Positions 52,301 through 64,000 of a DNA stretch of 64,000 nucleotides are shown here, piece after piece. Under the pieces are notes generated by a model. That model was not told where the DNA came from and made no database searches. It saw nothing but the letters and a program-made list of their open reading frames with translations. This DNA is from Channa striata (Eukaryota; Chordata; Actinopteri; Anabantiformes; Channidae). The position numbers were made by a program, and so were the translations under genes. The DNA is taken from the NCBI GenBank assembly GCA_033026295.1, contig CM065173.1:18228517-18292516 (forward strand). The letters are read 5' to 3'. Every line of letters begins with the position of its first letter. Positions within the stretch are counted from its first letter, which is position 1.

Positions 52301-53105
52301 GGTGTCAGACTGACACAAACATCCACAAAATCAGTCTCCTCCAAATTGACCCAGTACCCAGATGTGTTTTGTCTCTGGCGGCCAGGGCGTCTAACACCAG
52401 CTGTGGCTCTGACTGTGACTGTTTCTGCTGGGGCCTTTCAGTTTCGCAGGAAGTTTTTTTTTTTTTTTGTCTTGTCTGTGTATGAGCCATCTCTTTGCAT
52501 CCTTGCAAATAATTTAGATTTACTAAAGCTATATTTCATTAATCATAGTTTTTATTAAACAAATTTCACTTATAATAATAACATTAATTTACCACATATT
52601 TAATATATGCCCATAAGGTCCATAATCATCAGCAGTGTGTGCATCCTGCATTTGGTGCTTAGAATGAAACTCCAGGAAAAATCCACTAAAATAAGAACAA
52701 CCAAAAAATAAATAAAAATAAAATATAAAATATAAAAATACACCGAAGCTGTGTCAACAGTTGCTCACTGAGTCAGAGACGCCATCTAGTGAAACAATGT
52801 GATAACTACACATTTGGCAGCATGGCGACATTTAATTGACTGATGCATTTTAAGATTCACAGAATAGCAACATTAATTATGTAACCTACATTTTATTTTG
52901 TTGTTTTTTTAGTCCCCCATATCTTGGTCATTCTGAAGATGTCTTCTACCATTACTTCTTAAAAGAATGATCGCTTTTTTCCTTTTCCTTTTCCTTAATT
53001 TGCAGTTGTGCATCCACAAATCATCGAGAAGACGTCATCCATCTTAAACCTCGGCTCAGTACAATCAGTACCTAACTCCTCCGGAGAACAATCTTCAAGT
53101 CAGCC

Positions 53106-53649
53106 ATGGAGCAGAAGACAAATGAGGTGTGTGTGAACCAAGCAAACTAAAGCATTTGAGTCATTCTGGTTGTGTCTGATACAAGCCTCCATCTCTCTAG
53201 AGTACCAGCACATCTCCCCAAAAGCATATGAAAAACAGATCAAAATCCACAGAGGAGATGCAACAGTCAAAGAAGGTGAGCATCTATACCGTCTAGTATT
53301 TCATGTCCTTCGCTCGCTCTGTCTTATTAAATCCAATCTGACCGCTCTATTTTATATTCAAGGCCTTTTCCTCGCAAAAATCCCTCCCAGGGAGACCAGA
53401 TCTGGAAAGAGTGAAGGTGAGCTTCATCCATCTTCTATTTACAAGATGTTTTATCGCTAAATAGTATAGATATTGTAAAATATTACTGTAAGCCAGTTTT
53501 TACTCCAAGTCGCATTGTATTTACGGAATATGTAGATCGATACATACTTTATGAAGCATCAGAAGCATTTGTTTTTATCTGCCTGTGTGTTGCAGGAGTG
53601 TCCCGATGTCTCTGACACACCCTCGTCCTCTACTGAAGAACTAAAGTGA
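53106..53649 (+). CDS. Candidate 67-aa protein, four phase-0 exons
   Basis: Coding blocks 53106-53126 (MEQKTNE), 53201-53275 (STSTSPQKHMKNRSK...QQSKK), 53363-53416 (AFSSQKSLPGRPDLERVK) and 53596-53649 (ECPDVSDTPSSSTEELK, stop) are each bounded by AG/GT sites, and each is a multiple of three bases, so all junctions are phase 0 and the frame closes at TGA. The first block is preceded by a polypyrimidine tract and acceptor at 53005, so its exon has about 100 bases of leader. Poly(A) signals AATAAA follow at 53652 and 53884. The product is short, hydrophilic, Ser/Lys/Glu-rich, with no signal peptide or membrane segment; a basic middle and acidic tail suggest an intracellular, perhaps disordered, protein. 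I do not recognise it. None of the exons is conserved in a way I can test here. Confidence 0.5.
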
Positions 53650-53889
53650 TAAATAAAAGGATCAACAGGACAATACAGTCGCAACGAAGCTACAAAATCA
53701 TCATAATCACAAAAATGCATAAAATATACATGTGAATCCAAGGAAACATAAACAATATTAAGGATGATAATTAACTAAATGAATGAACAGGAAAAGATAT
53801 AAAACTGCATGTAAAGACCCGTGATGATGCAGTTTCATTGTACTGTGACCAACATATACACTCCAAACTGAATGTTTATTGACAATAAA

Positions 53890-55580
53890 GTGATGCTGTC
53901 GTGTCAGTCTGTTCTTTATCTGTTCTGGTTCAAATCATCAGTGCTGTAATATTAACATTTTGATCTGTCTAATAAATATCTTTAATGAAGTGACAAAAAC
54001 TGAGTAAAGTCTGGGACATGAGCTGGGATTGGCTCCAGCATCCTCACAGACCTGAAACAGGACAAGCTGTTATAATAATGGCTGAACATACTTAAACCAA
54101 TTAACTGACTTATAGTGTGGCTGCTATTCCAATTTGCTGCTTTTGCAGTAAGTAAATTGGAAAGTTTATAATTATTTACAACAACAAAAATACATCAAAA
54201 TCAAAGTTTTACAAAGCACAGACCTATGGCAGAATTAATCAGCCGGTTTGTATCATCCATAGATAATGAACTGATCCCCTTTAATTGAAACGTGACTGGG
54301 AGCTCAGTGAGAGCATCGTTTCGCATCCCTCAGCGTGAGATTATCACGGGAAAACAGGGAGCCTAAAAAGACCAATGCTGTGCTCAGCTCACTGATTGGC
54401 AGAGACAGGATGGCAAACGCTGATCTGGTGGCCACTGTTTGGTCCATCCTCAGGCGGAGCCGTGGCAGCAACTTCCCCGTGACTTACACATCTGGAGAGG
54501 GGATTAGCAGCAGCGTGGATTCGCTTTAACCACAGAGTGATGGAACTGTGCCACACATTTAACCAAACCCCGTGTGTGGCGTGTACAGGCCTGTGAGCGA
54601 TCACATGTTCGCATGTATGTCTGAGGACATCTCCCCTTCCAACTGTTCGCAGCAGTTCTAGCCTCAGCTCTGCTCCAGCTCCCTGCACAGCAACAGAGCT
54701 GTTATCTCCCTCCAGCTCCCATCGCTCATAACAGTTTAGAAGGGAACAACTTAGTCGAAGGGGTTATTAGGTTCTGCTTCTGTGAGTTCATGGATGCAAG
54801 TGTGAGGTCAGCAGGTTCAGCAGATTTGGTTGAGAACACTGCTGATATGGCAGAACTGTGGCTGGTCTAATTAATTAACAATTACCCTGTTACTGAGTGC
54901 ATCACACGTTTCCCCCATGGCGAGGAGGACTTTGCTTGTGGGTAGTGGGGTGTGCAAGTAAATGTGTGTGTCTATATAGACGAGACAAAATCTCCCCGAT
55001 AGTTCATTTCCAAACACAATATGCCTGATCTCGAGTCTTGGCAAAGTCCTTAAGTCCGCAAACATCCTCCTCAAGTCAAGTAGATTAAGATGTGCGTGTT
55101 TGAAATACTTACACTGACTTATCTTGTGGAAGAAATGATTGTTTAATACCCTGGCGCTAATCTCTGCCAGGCTACAGACGTGAGGATTTTTTTTTTTTTG
55201 TGAGAATCTCTGCGGCCTTGAGAAGAGTTTGCAGGAAGGGATCCACTTATCCGGCATTTACCACTAGATGTCAGGTTTCACCAGCGCCTTCACGTTCAAC
55301 CAGAGGAACCTGAGACAACAGGGGATCATTAATCACATCCAACTGGCCTCTTCATTGTGGAATCTTTATCTGGCTCCGAATCAGGTGGAAAAATAGCCGG
55401 TTGAACAAACATTGTTCATCATCCACGTGCTTTCCCAACTTATGCATCATTAACTTAAGGCTTTGTGTTATTGATTAACGTTGAGGTCTCTGATGATAGA
55501 GCAAGTTAAACCTTAAGGCATGGGCTGTGCATCCTCACATCTCCAGACCTGGTCATTTATTTAAAGAGGATTTTACACTT
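53890..55580. other. Intergenic, no gene seen
   Basis: Separates the small gene from slc34a1. Short chance ORFs only; a poly-T run near 55188. Confidence 0.5.
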
Positions 55581-55589
55581 TAGTTTGAT

Positions 55590-55640
55590 ACTTTCTTGTC
55601 CCAGGGGCCCTAAACACCACCCAAGACTGTTTCAGACAAG
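55590..55640 (+). other. Candidate untranslated first exon of slc34a1
   Basis: Sequence ending CTGTTTCAGACAAG is followed by GTAAGATG, a strong donor, 970 bases upstream of the first coding exon, whose own acceptor is at 56608. A TTTAAAG string sits about 35 bases before it. Start of transcription not determined. Confidence 0.4.
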
Positions 55641-56621
55641 GTAAGATGAAACTATACTTCACATCCCCGTATCAAATATTTATGATTTAACAACATCTTT
55701 CTGCTAATATGTTGTGTTCAAAGCCACTTTCATCAATATTTCTGTTATTTAAAATGAATAATTTATTTTTGACTGAATTTTGGCCTTTTATCTGAAGCAG
55801 CGAGGGCCACAGCTCATACATCCTTAAAAAATTTGGGCAAGTCAGCTGTCAGTCACTGACAACAGTTAGTAAATGTTTTATTAATCCTTTTATTTTTATA
55901 CTTCAAAAAAAAAAACAGCTGCTATCTACGGAAGCTTTAATGTTGTCACATACAGATAGATGTACATTCGCTAACAGGGTCAGTGCACGTGAAAACCTGC
56001 GGGGAGGATGCCACGCAGAATGAGAACGATGCAGTGAGTGTAATTACAGTAATTTCAGCTGCTGTAATTACCGAACTCACTTCCATCCTCTTCGCTTTAA
56101 GAAACACATTAGCTCTGCCTCTTCCACCGGAGTCCCCAAAATATGGCAAAGTGGCTGACATGAAAGGGGGTTAAAAACGGTGTCTCTAAAGCAACGTGTT
56201 GAAAACGGTTGATGAGAGTCGCTGCTCTAAGAGCTGACTTGCAGCTGCAGGAAACGAAGGAGAAGACAATTTACGGGCACGCTGATGTTCCCTCGTTGAT
56301 TCCGACGAGGCGTTTCTTTGTCGAGGGGTGAGATGATGCCATGCGGTCTTCGTGGTTCAAGTGTGTGATTTGAGGGAGAATCAAGGACAGCTGCCAATTA
56401 CAAACAATGCAGGCCGCCTTTGTTCTCCGTTATTGCTTGTCTCTTGATCTCAGCTGTGTGCTCAGAGACGGGCTTACACGCAGACACGTCGGTCTCCTTT
56501 GGCTTCTTTTAGTGCTGCAGGTGGCTGATAAACACATTCGCTCTCACATTTGCTCCCTTTGCCGCGGTGTCATCCTGTGATTTTAATTACCTCCCCGTCT
56601 CCACACAGCACTCAAAGCACC

Positions 56622-59600
56622 ATGTCTTCTCGATCCATAACTATAGTGTCCTCTGGAAGGAGCACGGAGCTCGACTACAATGGTAACTTATGAGTTTCAA
56701 TTCCCATCGCTCCGCTTTTTATGTCTTTGAAATGCTTCAAAGCTGATCTTTTCCCACCTGAGCGAGTACTTTTGTTCTTTGTTATCAGGGTTGAGGATGC
56801 ACGACACTCAGCTCTGCTCTCAGCCCAAACTCCCACTGGATGAGGACAGAGAGTCTGGAATTGGCTCCACCCTTGACCTCACCAGCAGCTTTGAGGGCTA
56901 CAACCAACAGACAAATCACCACTTCAACAAACCGTCGGCGTGGAGATGCAGGCAGACTGCCCACAGAGAAAGGTGTGAGTGGGGAGAAGAGAAGACACAA
57001 ATTCATCTCTTCGGGTGTCTGTGGGTCTTTGAAAGGCATAAACCCGCAGCAGAACCTAAATCATGTGCTCGTCAGATAGAGACATTTCAGTTTTTGATGC
57101 AAATTTCAAAATTTTACTTTGGATTGTACTTATATACTAATGCACAACACAAATCATCATCTATCCTAAATAATTATGTCAACACTGTACAGGCTGATTG
57201 ACAAAAGCCAACAAATCCACTGAGCACTAAGCACAAAAAAACTCCTTTTAACAGAACAGAGTCAATGGGATCATGAGATCTTGGCAACAAAGTCCAAGTC
57301 CCGCTGTCACTCAGCACTGTTTGGCTGCGTGTGGGTAACGTAGTATGTCAGATGGCTTTGCTCTCTACGTGTAAAATTGCTCGCTGAGCCTTTCTGTGAT
57401 GCACAACAGAAAGGAAAGAGTGTGATGCAGTGGCTCAAAACATGCCACATTTTTGTGTTATCTGTGATATTTCCCCCAAAGTAGGTCAGGTTTGCTGTCC
57501 GGTTTTCGGGCAGGTCGTGAGGTTTAACCTCTCCCCGGTTGTTGTTGTGAACAGACAGATCTCCTCAGGCCGCAGCAGTGAACGTCAAGCAGCTCCTCTT
57601 CAGTCTGTCCAAGATCCCCGTCCTCCTCGTCCTCCTCTTTCTCTTCGTTTGCTCTCTGGACACTCTGAGCTCTGCCTTCCAGTTAGCAGGGGGTAAGTAC
57701 CCTAACCCTCACTGCCCCTTCAGCGGGTCTGTAGAGACTCAGGCAGCTGATGTTTGACAAATAAGTGAGTCACAGCCGAGCGGTTTGTATTCTCCCACCG
57801 TGGCCCTGCTGCAAAATGCGCTGCAAAGCTTCATCTGGTGACCTTTTTGCATTGAGGGAAACAAGCAGTTTGACCCTTGTTGAACATTGCTCCTGGCAAC
57901 CCTGTCATGTCTGAAACCAGCATTTGTGTGTCTCCGTGTATGTGGGTGGCATATTTAACCAGGTAAAGTAGCAGGGGACATTTTCCAGGACAATGCAGTG
58001 CTGTCGAACCCCGTGGCGGGACTGGTGGTGGGCATCTTGGTTACTGTGCTGGTTCAGAGCTCATCAACTTCCACCTCTATTATCGTCAGCCTGGTGGCCT
58101 CTGGACGTGAGTAGGCAAATAAAAGTGTGTGTAAATGTGGGCAGAGTATGGTACACACTGAATGCCCGTGTGTCTCCGCAGGTCATTGTTTTGCATGAAA
58201 ATATTATATAGGTTTGCAAACAGAACAATAACATAGTAATAAAAACAAGACTCCCGTGATGCCTTTGTGGCAATAACAAACAGATCTAATTAATTTGAGG
58301 TTTATGGTTTAAATCTCAGTATTCTGGCTGGCAGCCCAATCACATGCTGGGCTCCTTATGGAGAAGTTAATATACCACTTGATTTGTTGCTTAGCATTAG
58401 GAACAAAATTAGCAAATGAAGGTTACAATAAATACAGTAATGTAGTAATGTAGTTCTTCATATTTCTGAATGTACTCAAGCAGTCAAATGTAAAATCATG
58501 AGGAGACAACAAAAATTAAGTTTTATTTAATTGTTTCTGATAAATTAAAGAGGAAGGTTTTAAATTTCCCCACCCTGTCTCAGAATCTTACTCTTATACA
58601 TTTCTATAGTTATCATAAAATGTAATGTTTTTATTTTTAAAAAGGATAAAATGGTAACACAGCAGGCTCCTGTAGTTTTTAGGTAACATTTTGTGCATTC
58701 ATTTATTGTATATGCTGTATAGTAAACATTGAAGAGCTAGAGACATGGGTGGGGGGGGCTGCTCCCACCAGCTGTCACTGGGTGAAAGGTGGGTTTCACC
58801 CTGGACAGGTCGTCAGTCACTGTCAGGGCCAAACCAGAGAGACATACACAATCACACCTATGGGAAATGTAGAGTCACCAGTTAACCTGACATGCGTGTC
58901 TCTGGACTGTGGGAGGAAACTGGAAAGTCCACACAGGAAAGCTGCAACTGGCAGGTGAATTCCATCCAGGGACCTTCCAGCCTTGAGGCGTGACCACTAA
59001 CCTCTTCACCAACATGCTGCCCATTAGTATTACTATCCTTTACACTTAATTAAAACCACCAAACTGTATAAATAAGATCTTTCTCTGGTGTGATTAGAAC
59101 CATTCACGGACTGACCTGAAATTGGCATTTTGAGTGTGTAGTGTTGTGCCGGACATATGTAAAAAATACACATCTATTCTAGAAGGTCAGAGCTGGATCA
59201 GTGGGATGGAGCAATAAATCCCTTTCACACCCTGTAATCTCTGAACATCTCACTTAGCCTACAGTTTATCACGTCTCCTGAAACTAATAGATGGTGAGAT
59301 TCCAACCTGCCTGTGCCGCCTCTGAGGTCTCCCCTCATCATTTGTGTGGCTGAAGTGAAATATATCAGTATGCAGGGGCTGCCTCTCTGCTTTCAAAACC
59401 TTTCTGTAGGAGAAAGAGGAGGAAGATTATAGGTAATTATCAGAGAAAGAGAAATGAAAAGACATGGATGCGTGTGTGTCTGTGCATGTGTGTGCGTGTG
59501 TGAGTCGTGCTTATGAGCATGTTTCCTCTAGGTCATCATCATTAGTGATGTCTCCAACAATAAACTTCACTGCAAAGTGAAAAGGCTGAGATCTGCCTCC

Positions 59601-62298
59601 ACTCAACTGCAAATTGCAAATCACCTCTCATCTCCATTAAAACTCGTTGCAATCTGAATGGTGGAAGGTTGTGTAGAAATCATCAGGAGGCAGTGATGGC
59701 TTAACGCTTAGATAAAGAAGCCTGTGACCAGAAGTTTGCATCCTAGTCTGGTTGGAAGTGAAAAAGCAGTGTTTGCCTTCAGCAACTGTGTTATCCTGAA
59801 GCAAGGCCCTTAAACTCCGGCAGAGCTTCTCAGTGAGATCCAGCAGATGAGTGTGTGAAGGGGTGTAACCGTGTGATCATGGTGATTCTGCAAAGGAGAC
59901 GTATCTGCATCTGCACCATTCAATTAGACAAAACGCTGGTAAAACGGATGTTTTTGTGTGTTCTCGCTTGCCAGTGTTAGAGGTGAGGTCGGCCGTTCCT
60001 GTCATCATGGGGTCCAACATCGGGACTTCAGTCACAAACACCATAGTCGCCATGATGCAAGCAGCCGAGAGGACCGAGTTTCAGCGGTAAGTGAAAAAAG
60101 GTGACAGGGCAGAGGGGGAGTGTATGGGAGGAATGGAAGAAGAAGAAGAAGAAATTGAAATGGAAAGGCGAAGAGGATGAAGAGATAGAGGAAAGAAGGA
60201 TAAAAGTGTTAAAAGTGCAGAGGATGGTGAGGAGAAAGCATTAACAGCTGTTGGCTGCCTCTCTGCCTCAGCCTCTATTTGAGAGCAATTTCTACACGAG
60301 TGACAATAATGGCACCAATCCACACTGATCCCACACCAGTAACCCTTTGGCATGAAAAGATACGGCACTGAGCAGATGGCATGTTACTTAATCTGGGTCT
60401 GGTAAAATAAACAGAATATATTAATCTTTCATAATACACTCACACACTGAGTCAAAACCAAAATGCTCATTACATCACACGCATCCAAAAAAGTTGAGCT
60501 GTGAAAAGCAGATTAACAAGCAATCACTTGGAGTAGTTAATCACGCTGATGGCTGACCTTATCACAGAAAATACTGTGACTCGCTGCAGTGCCTTCGCTG
60601 GGGCCACGATCCACGACTGTTTCAACTGGCTGTCAGTCCTGGTTTGTTGCCGCTGGAGGTCGTGAGCGGCGTCATGACCCGGATGTCGCACCTGCTGGTC
60701 ACCAGCTTCAGGCTCCAACCTGGGGAGGAAGCGCCTGAGCTGCTCAAGGTCGTCACAGAGCCAGTCACCAAACTCATCATCCAGGTAAAACCATCAGCCA
60801 ATCACCTTTCCTGTAGTTTGTTCCTGCCAAACTGCAAGATGATGTAAACGCCCGGTAAAAGACCAATGGAACATTTAGATTCCTGACGCAACAGATGAGA
60901 CCAAGATCGAATTGCTGAATGCTTTAAAACCCTGCTTAAACAAATATGCTGTGAAAGCACCCGGCACTTAAATATCCAAGTCAGTCACTTCGCCTAAATT
61001 CACTTAAGCTGCATTTCATTTGCTGAAGGCAAAACTGAAAACATCCTAGAAACACCCAGGAAATGAGGACAGCTGCAGTAAGAGCCCGGCAGAGCATCGC
61101 CAGGGAAGAAGCCAAACAAAAGACAGTGGTAATATTTTGCTTTTTCAAAAGCAAAAACATACGAGCAAAAGAGCCTGGGGAACATAAACCATTTTTACAT
61201 GAGCTGTGAGCTGCTTATTGCCATAATATCTACTTCACATCACTTTCCAAAAATGTCCTAAACCGCTTCAGCAGGTCCAAGCTCCAGCTGAACACAAGTG
61301 AACTGCACGTCTACTGGGTGTTTTTGGTTTGTTTTCCCTCACCTCACCGGTCCTCCTCGCTGAAAAATGTTTGTCCTCTCGCCCTCAGTTAGACAAGTGT
61401 GTGATCACGGGTATCGCCATGGGAAACGAGGACATGAGAAACAGGAGCCTGGTGAAGGAATGGTGCCAGACTGACCTCGTTATGGTAATGCTTGTCTCCG
61501 CTGCCGTCTCCTGCACACGCAGACACACTGTGTCACACGCTGGCGCCAAACACAGCCTGTCGCTGCTGCCCGTGAAAACTCTGTGGCTAATTTGTGTTTT
61601 CATCACAGCTGCTTCTTTCTTTCTTGTTTTACGTCTTTCTGCAGCCCACAGACAATGTGAGCGCTGAAAGCTGCGGCCCCAGTCATCACTTATCCCAGCC
61701 ATCACTGAAGTGTGAGTTCAAACCCACCCACTCTTGTACAGTGAGTCCAGGAGAGCTGCACTAAATGATGCACTCTCTTAAGTATTGAAGTATTTTCAGT
61801 GCTGCATCCATGTGTGTTTAATAATTGATGGTGTTTTTTTCGGTTCTGTCACTCTGCAGGTCGCCATTTATTTGTTTCTACCCAGTTATCGGACCTCGCC
61901 GTGGGTCTGATTCTCCTGGCAGCCTCCCTGGCCGTCCTCTGCACCTGTCTGCTGCTGCTGGTCAAGCTGCTCAACTCTCTTCTCAAAGGCCAAGTGGCAA
62001 AGGTCATCCACGAGGTCATTAACACAGGTGGGCAGGCGTTTGTTCAGCGTCTCAACACGCAGCAGGTGAACGCGCAGAACGCAGTCGAAACGTGGAGAGG
62101 CCAGTTTGGATGAAAATGGTTTGAAAGTGAACGAGCTTTGCTTTGCAGTGTTCTTGACTGTACAATGTTTGCTCTCGTCAGACCTGCCCTATCCGTTTGG
62201 GTGGCTGGCGGGATACATGGCCATGTTTGTGGGGGCAGGGGTGACGTTCCTGGTCCAGAGTAGCTCTGTCTTCACTTCAGCCATGACTCCTCTGGTAG
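56622..62298 (+). CDS. slc34a1: Na+/phosphate cotransporter NaPi-IIa (partial, one frameshift)
   Basis: Coding exons: 56622-56682, 56789-56972, 57559-57692, 57963-58106, 59975-60086, 60590-60784, 61389-61484, 61645-61711, 61860-62027, 62182-62298. These cover about 425 of some 640 residues; the rest lies beyond the window. Family landmarks are the first QSSS repeat (VQSSSTSTS, Q158), SNIGTSVTNTIVA, FAGATIHDCFNWL, SLLKGQVAKVI and the second QSSS (VQSSSVFTSA). The Asp of HDCFNW, Gly in the electroneutral IIc type, predicts an electrogenic IIa/IIb carrier; adjacency to rgs14 favours slc34a1. It would move phosphate with sodium across apical epithelial membranes. The extracellular loop has sequons NRS and NVS. 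In exon 60590-60784 the frame breaks near 60641: CTG is followed by GT then TTG TTG CCG, one base short, so translation as written soon stops. Either a real lesion or a sequence error. Confidence 0.92.
58745..59025. repeat. Fish interspersed repeat in slc34a1 intron
   Basis: Contains AGTCACCAGTTAACCTGACA and CTCTGGACTGTGGGAGGAAA, wording typical of a LINE-tail-like repeat abundant in teleosts; a shorter copy is at 40585-40672. No ORF of its own. Confidence 0.6.
59685..59885. repeat. SINE-like repeat in slc34a1 intron
   Basis: GGAGGCAGTGATGGCTTAAC, then a box-B-like GTTTGCATCCTAG, then CCTGAAGCAAGGCCCTTAAA resemble a tRNA-derived fish repeat (recognised by wording, not aligned). Degenerate; boundaries approximate. 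Confidence 0.45.
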
Positions 62299-64000
62299 GT
62301 AAGTGATATGTTCCTTTGGACATGTAAAAACTAGTAGATCCAAATAATCAAAGTTACTCCGTAATGATTCAAGAAAAGCATTAGCATATATAACATATAT
62401 ATTGTGACAATATTGAGCTTTCAATTCTGTGTTTCTTTGAACCAATTTTCTCACGGTGGCAGACTGATTTGTACAACATTCATATTTAATGAACGAAAAA
62501 CTCAAGCATTTCATACAGTTTAATTCATTTCGATTTTTCTGACATCACCACAGTGTCAAATTAAATAAAGCCGCTTACATTATTAATTCAGTGGTGCTGA
62601 AAGCTCAAACATGTCTTCAAATTTGCCAAGCCCAAGACCTGCTGGTAGTGATCAGGAATAAATAAATGTGAGTCATTAAACCCCAGAAACACTGCACCCA
62701 CTGTTAGGCATCGTGCTCTGGGTCTGTTTTACTGCCATTGAACTCGGTGCATTGCACAGAGTGGATGGAATATTCACGAGCACAACTTCAAGCTATCAGC
62801 CTCAGTAGGTTAAAACATGGACAAACGTGAGTGTTCCAACAGGACAATAACCTTAAACACAGCTGGATGGTGACGCATTTGGAATGAGTCCTGACCCCAG
62901 CCCTCAAAATTCACAAAACCAGCAAATTTGAGTTCTAGTACATCGTTTTTCAGAAAACCCTAAATAATTCTTGAAGTTTCTGTTTATGAAAGGTGTATGA
63001 AATACAATCTGACTCAGAAAAAACATCCCGGCGTTACTCAGTACTCTTTCACCAAAATGTTGTCATTTTAGCGTCTGTTTTAGGTTAGACCACAGATCTT
63101 GCTTGGAAAGTGAATAAATAGAAACATTTAATATTATGATTTATGATAAATTTGAGCAGGGTTAATTATTACATAACATTGTCACAACTTCACACGTTTG
63201 TCCTTTTTTCTAGGAAATAATTACATTTTACATGCAAGCAAAAAGCATAAACACAATTGATTTGTTTCGTTTGACTCTATTAATATGTTCAGTGTGACGC
63301 TGTCCACCACCCACCTCAGACCCTCAGACAGAACCTGAAAACACCAGCAGCCATAAACCACTGAATATTATTAATTTAACCCTGTGTCATCACCTCTGTC
63401 GGAGTCTGAAACCTGTGGCTGCATCTCTCGATATTTTTACAGTGTTAGACTAAAACATCTCTCAGCCATTACCGGACACGCTGACATGTGGTGTCAACAT
63501 CTCTTCATTCATCATACACAGTGAATCGCATGTATTTAATGTTTCGTACATTATTAAAGATTATCTCGCTGGCGTCTTCAACTAAGATGGTGAACCCAGC
63601 AAACATTAAGCAATATTCCTCTCAGTACGTAATATTTGTCATTGTGAGCATGTTTGCATGCTGACATCAGCACTTATTTGAAAGCTCTTCTGTATCAAAG
63701 TGTACCGAGGATAGAAATTATAGACATTTATGTTCTCATATTTCTGTTGTTAGTCTAGAAGACGTTATTTTTTTTATTGCGTGTACAGTGGTCTTTGTTA
63801 TTTTAGGATTTGTTGTCAGAGGATTAGCCAGTGAATGGTCAAACAACAAATAAATTCGGAATTATTTTATTACAACAATCCGGCACTCGACTATGTAACT
63901 GTTGGTCTTTTTCATTAGTATTCCAGAGTTTTCTTCATATTTTTTTTTTAGAAACTTTCTACATCTCGTCTTGACGACTATTTTCACTTTGTTCATTTTT
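62299..64000 (+). other. slc34a1 intron running off the window
   Basis: After the donor at 62299 I find no acceptor followed by the expected next segment of the transporter (the stretch after the second QSSS repeat), so this is taken as intron. It is AT-rich with no other gene visible. Confidence 0.6.

Noticed and set aside
60642..60644. A tiny intron or alternative donor explaining the slc34a1 frame break
   Set aside because: The protein motif continues directly across the break with no room for an intron, and no suitable acceptor is present.
1..64000. CRISPR arrays, bacterial operons, rRNA or clear tRNA genes
   Set aside because: None seen; the repeats present are microsatellites and transposon-derived, and the genes are intron-rich vertebrate genes.

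Overview
The window looks like nuclear DNA of a ray-finned (teleost, probably percomorph) fish. Genes are split into many short exons with GT/AG introns. CpG-rich promoters alternate with AT-rich intergenic DNA, CA/GT microsatellites are frequent, and several interspersed repeats resemble families common in fish genomes. Gene content combines two human neighbourhoods: RBM22-MYOZ3 (human 5q33.1) and RGS14-SLC34A1 (human 5q35.3). Families were recognised by eye from the translations; no database search was possible.

Layout. 1-8000: a probable CpG-island promoter at 5.2-6.1 kb, perhaps of a minus-strand gene whose body lies off the left edge, then plain sequence. 8.0-14.5 kb (+): rbm22, complete, 11 exons, 427 aa, with a small DNA transposon in intron 7. 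14.7-19.0 kb (-): myoz3, complete, 258 aa, tail to tail with rbm22. 20.7-25.5 kb (+): a decayed guanylate cyclase of the haem-domain (soluble, atypical 88E-like) type, with frameshifts, stops and a lost catalytic residue. 27.9-28.7 kb (-): an unrecognised two-exon single-pass membrane protein, 183 aa. 30.5-33.6 kb (-): an ARL3-like small GTPase, complete, 190 aa. 34.6-36.6 kb (-): a small one-Ig-domain receptor with a 27-nt microexon. 38.2-48.4 kb (+): rgs14, complete, 15 coding exons, 580 aa. 49.3-53.9 kb (+): a possible 67-aa gene made of four phase-0 exons. 55.6 kb to the right edge (+): slc34a1, first ten coding exons seen, with an apparent one-base deletion in the sixth; its C-terminal third is outside the window.

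The genes do not form one pathway. Rbm22 is a spliceosome component, myozenin-3 a sarcomeric Z-disc adaptor, Rgs14 a G-alpha and Ras/Rap signalling scaffold, Slc34a1 a renal/intestinal phosphate transporter, and the ARL3-like protein a ciliary-trafficking type GTPase. Coding coordinates below were obtained by matching splice sites and reading-frame phase exon by exon; every joined gene closes in frame except the guanylate cyclase remnant and the single break in slc34a1.
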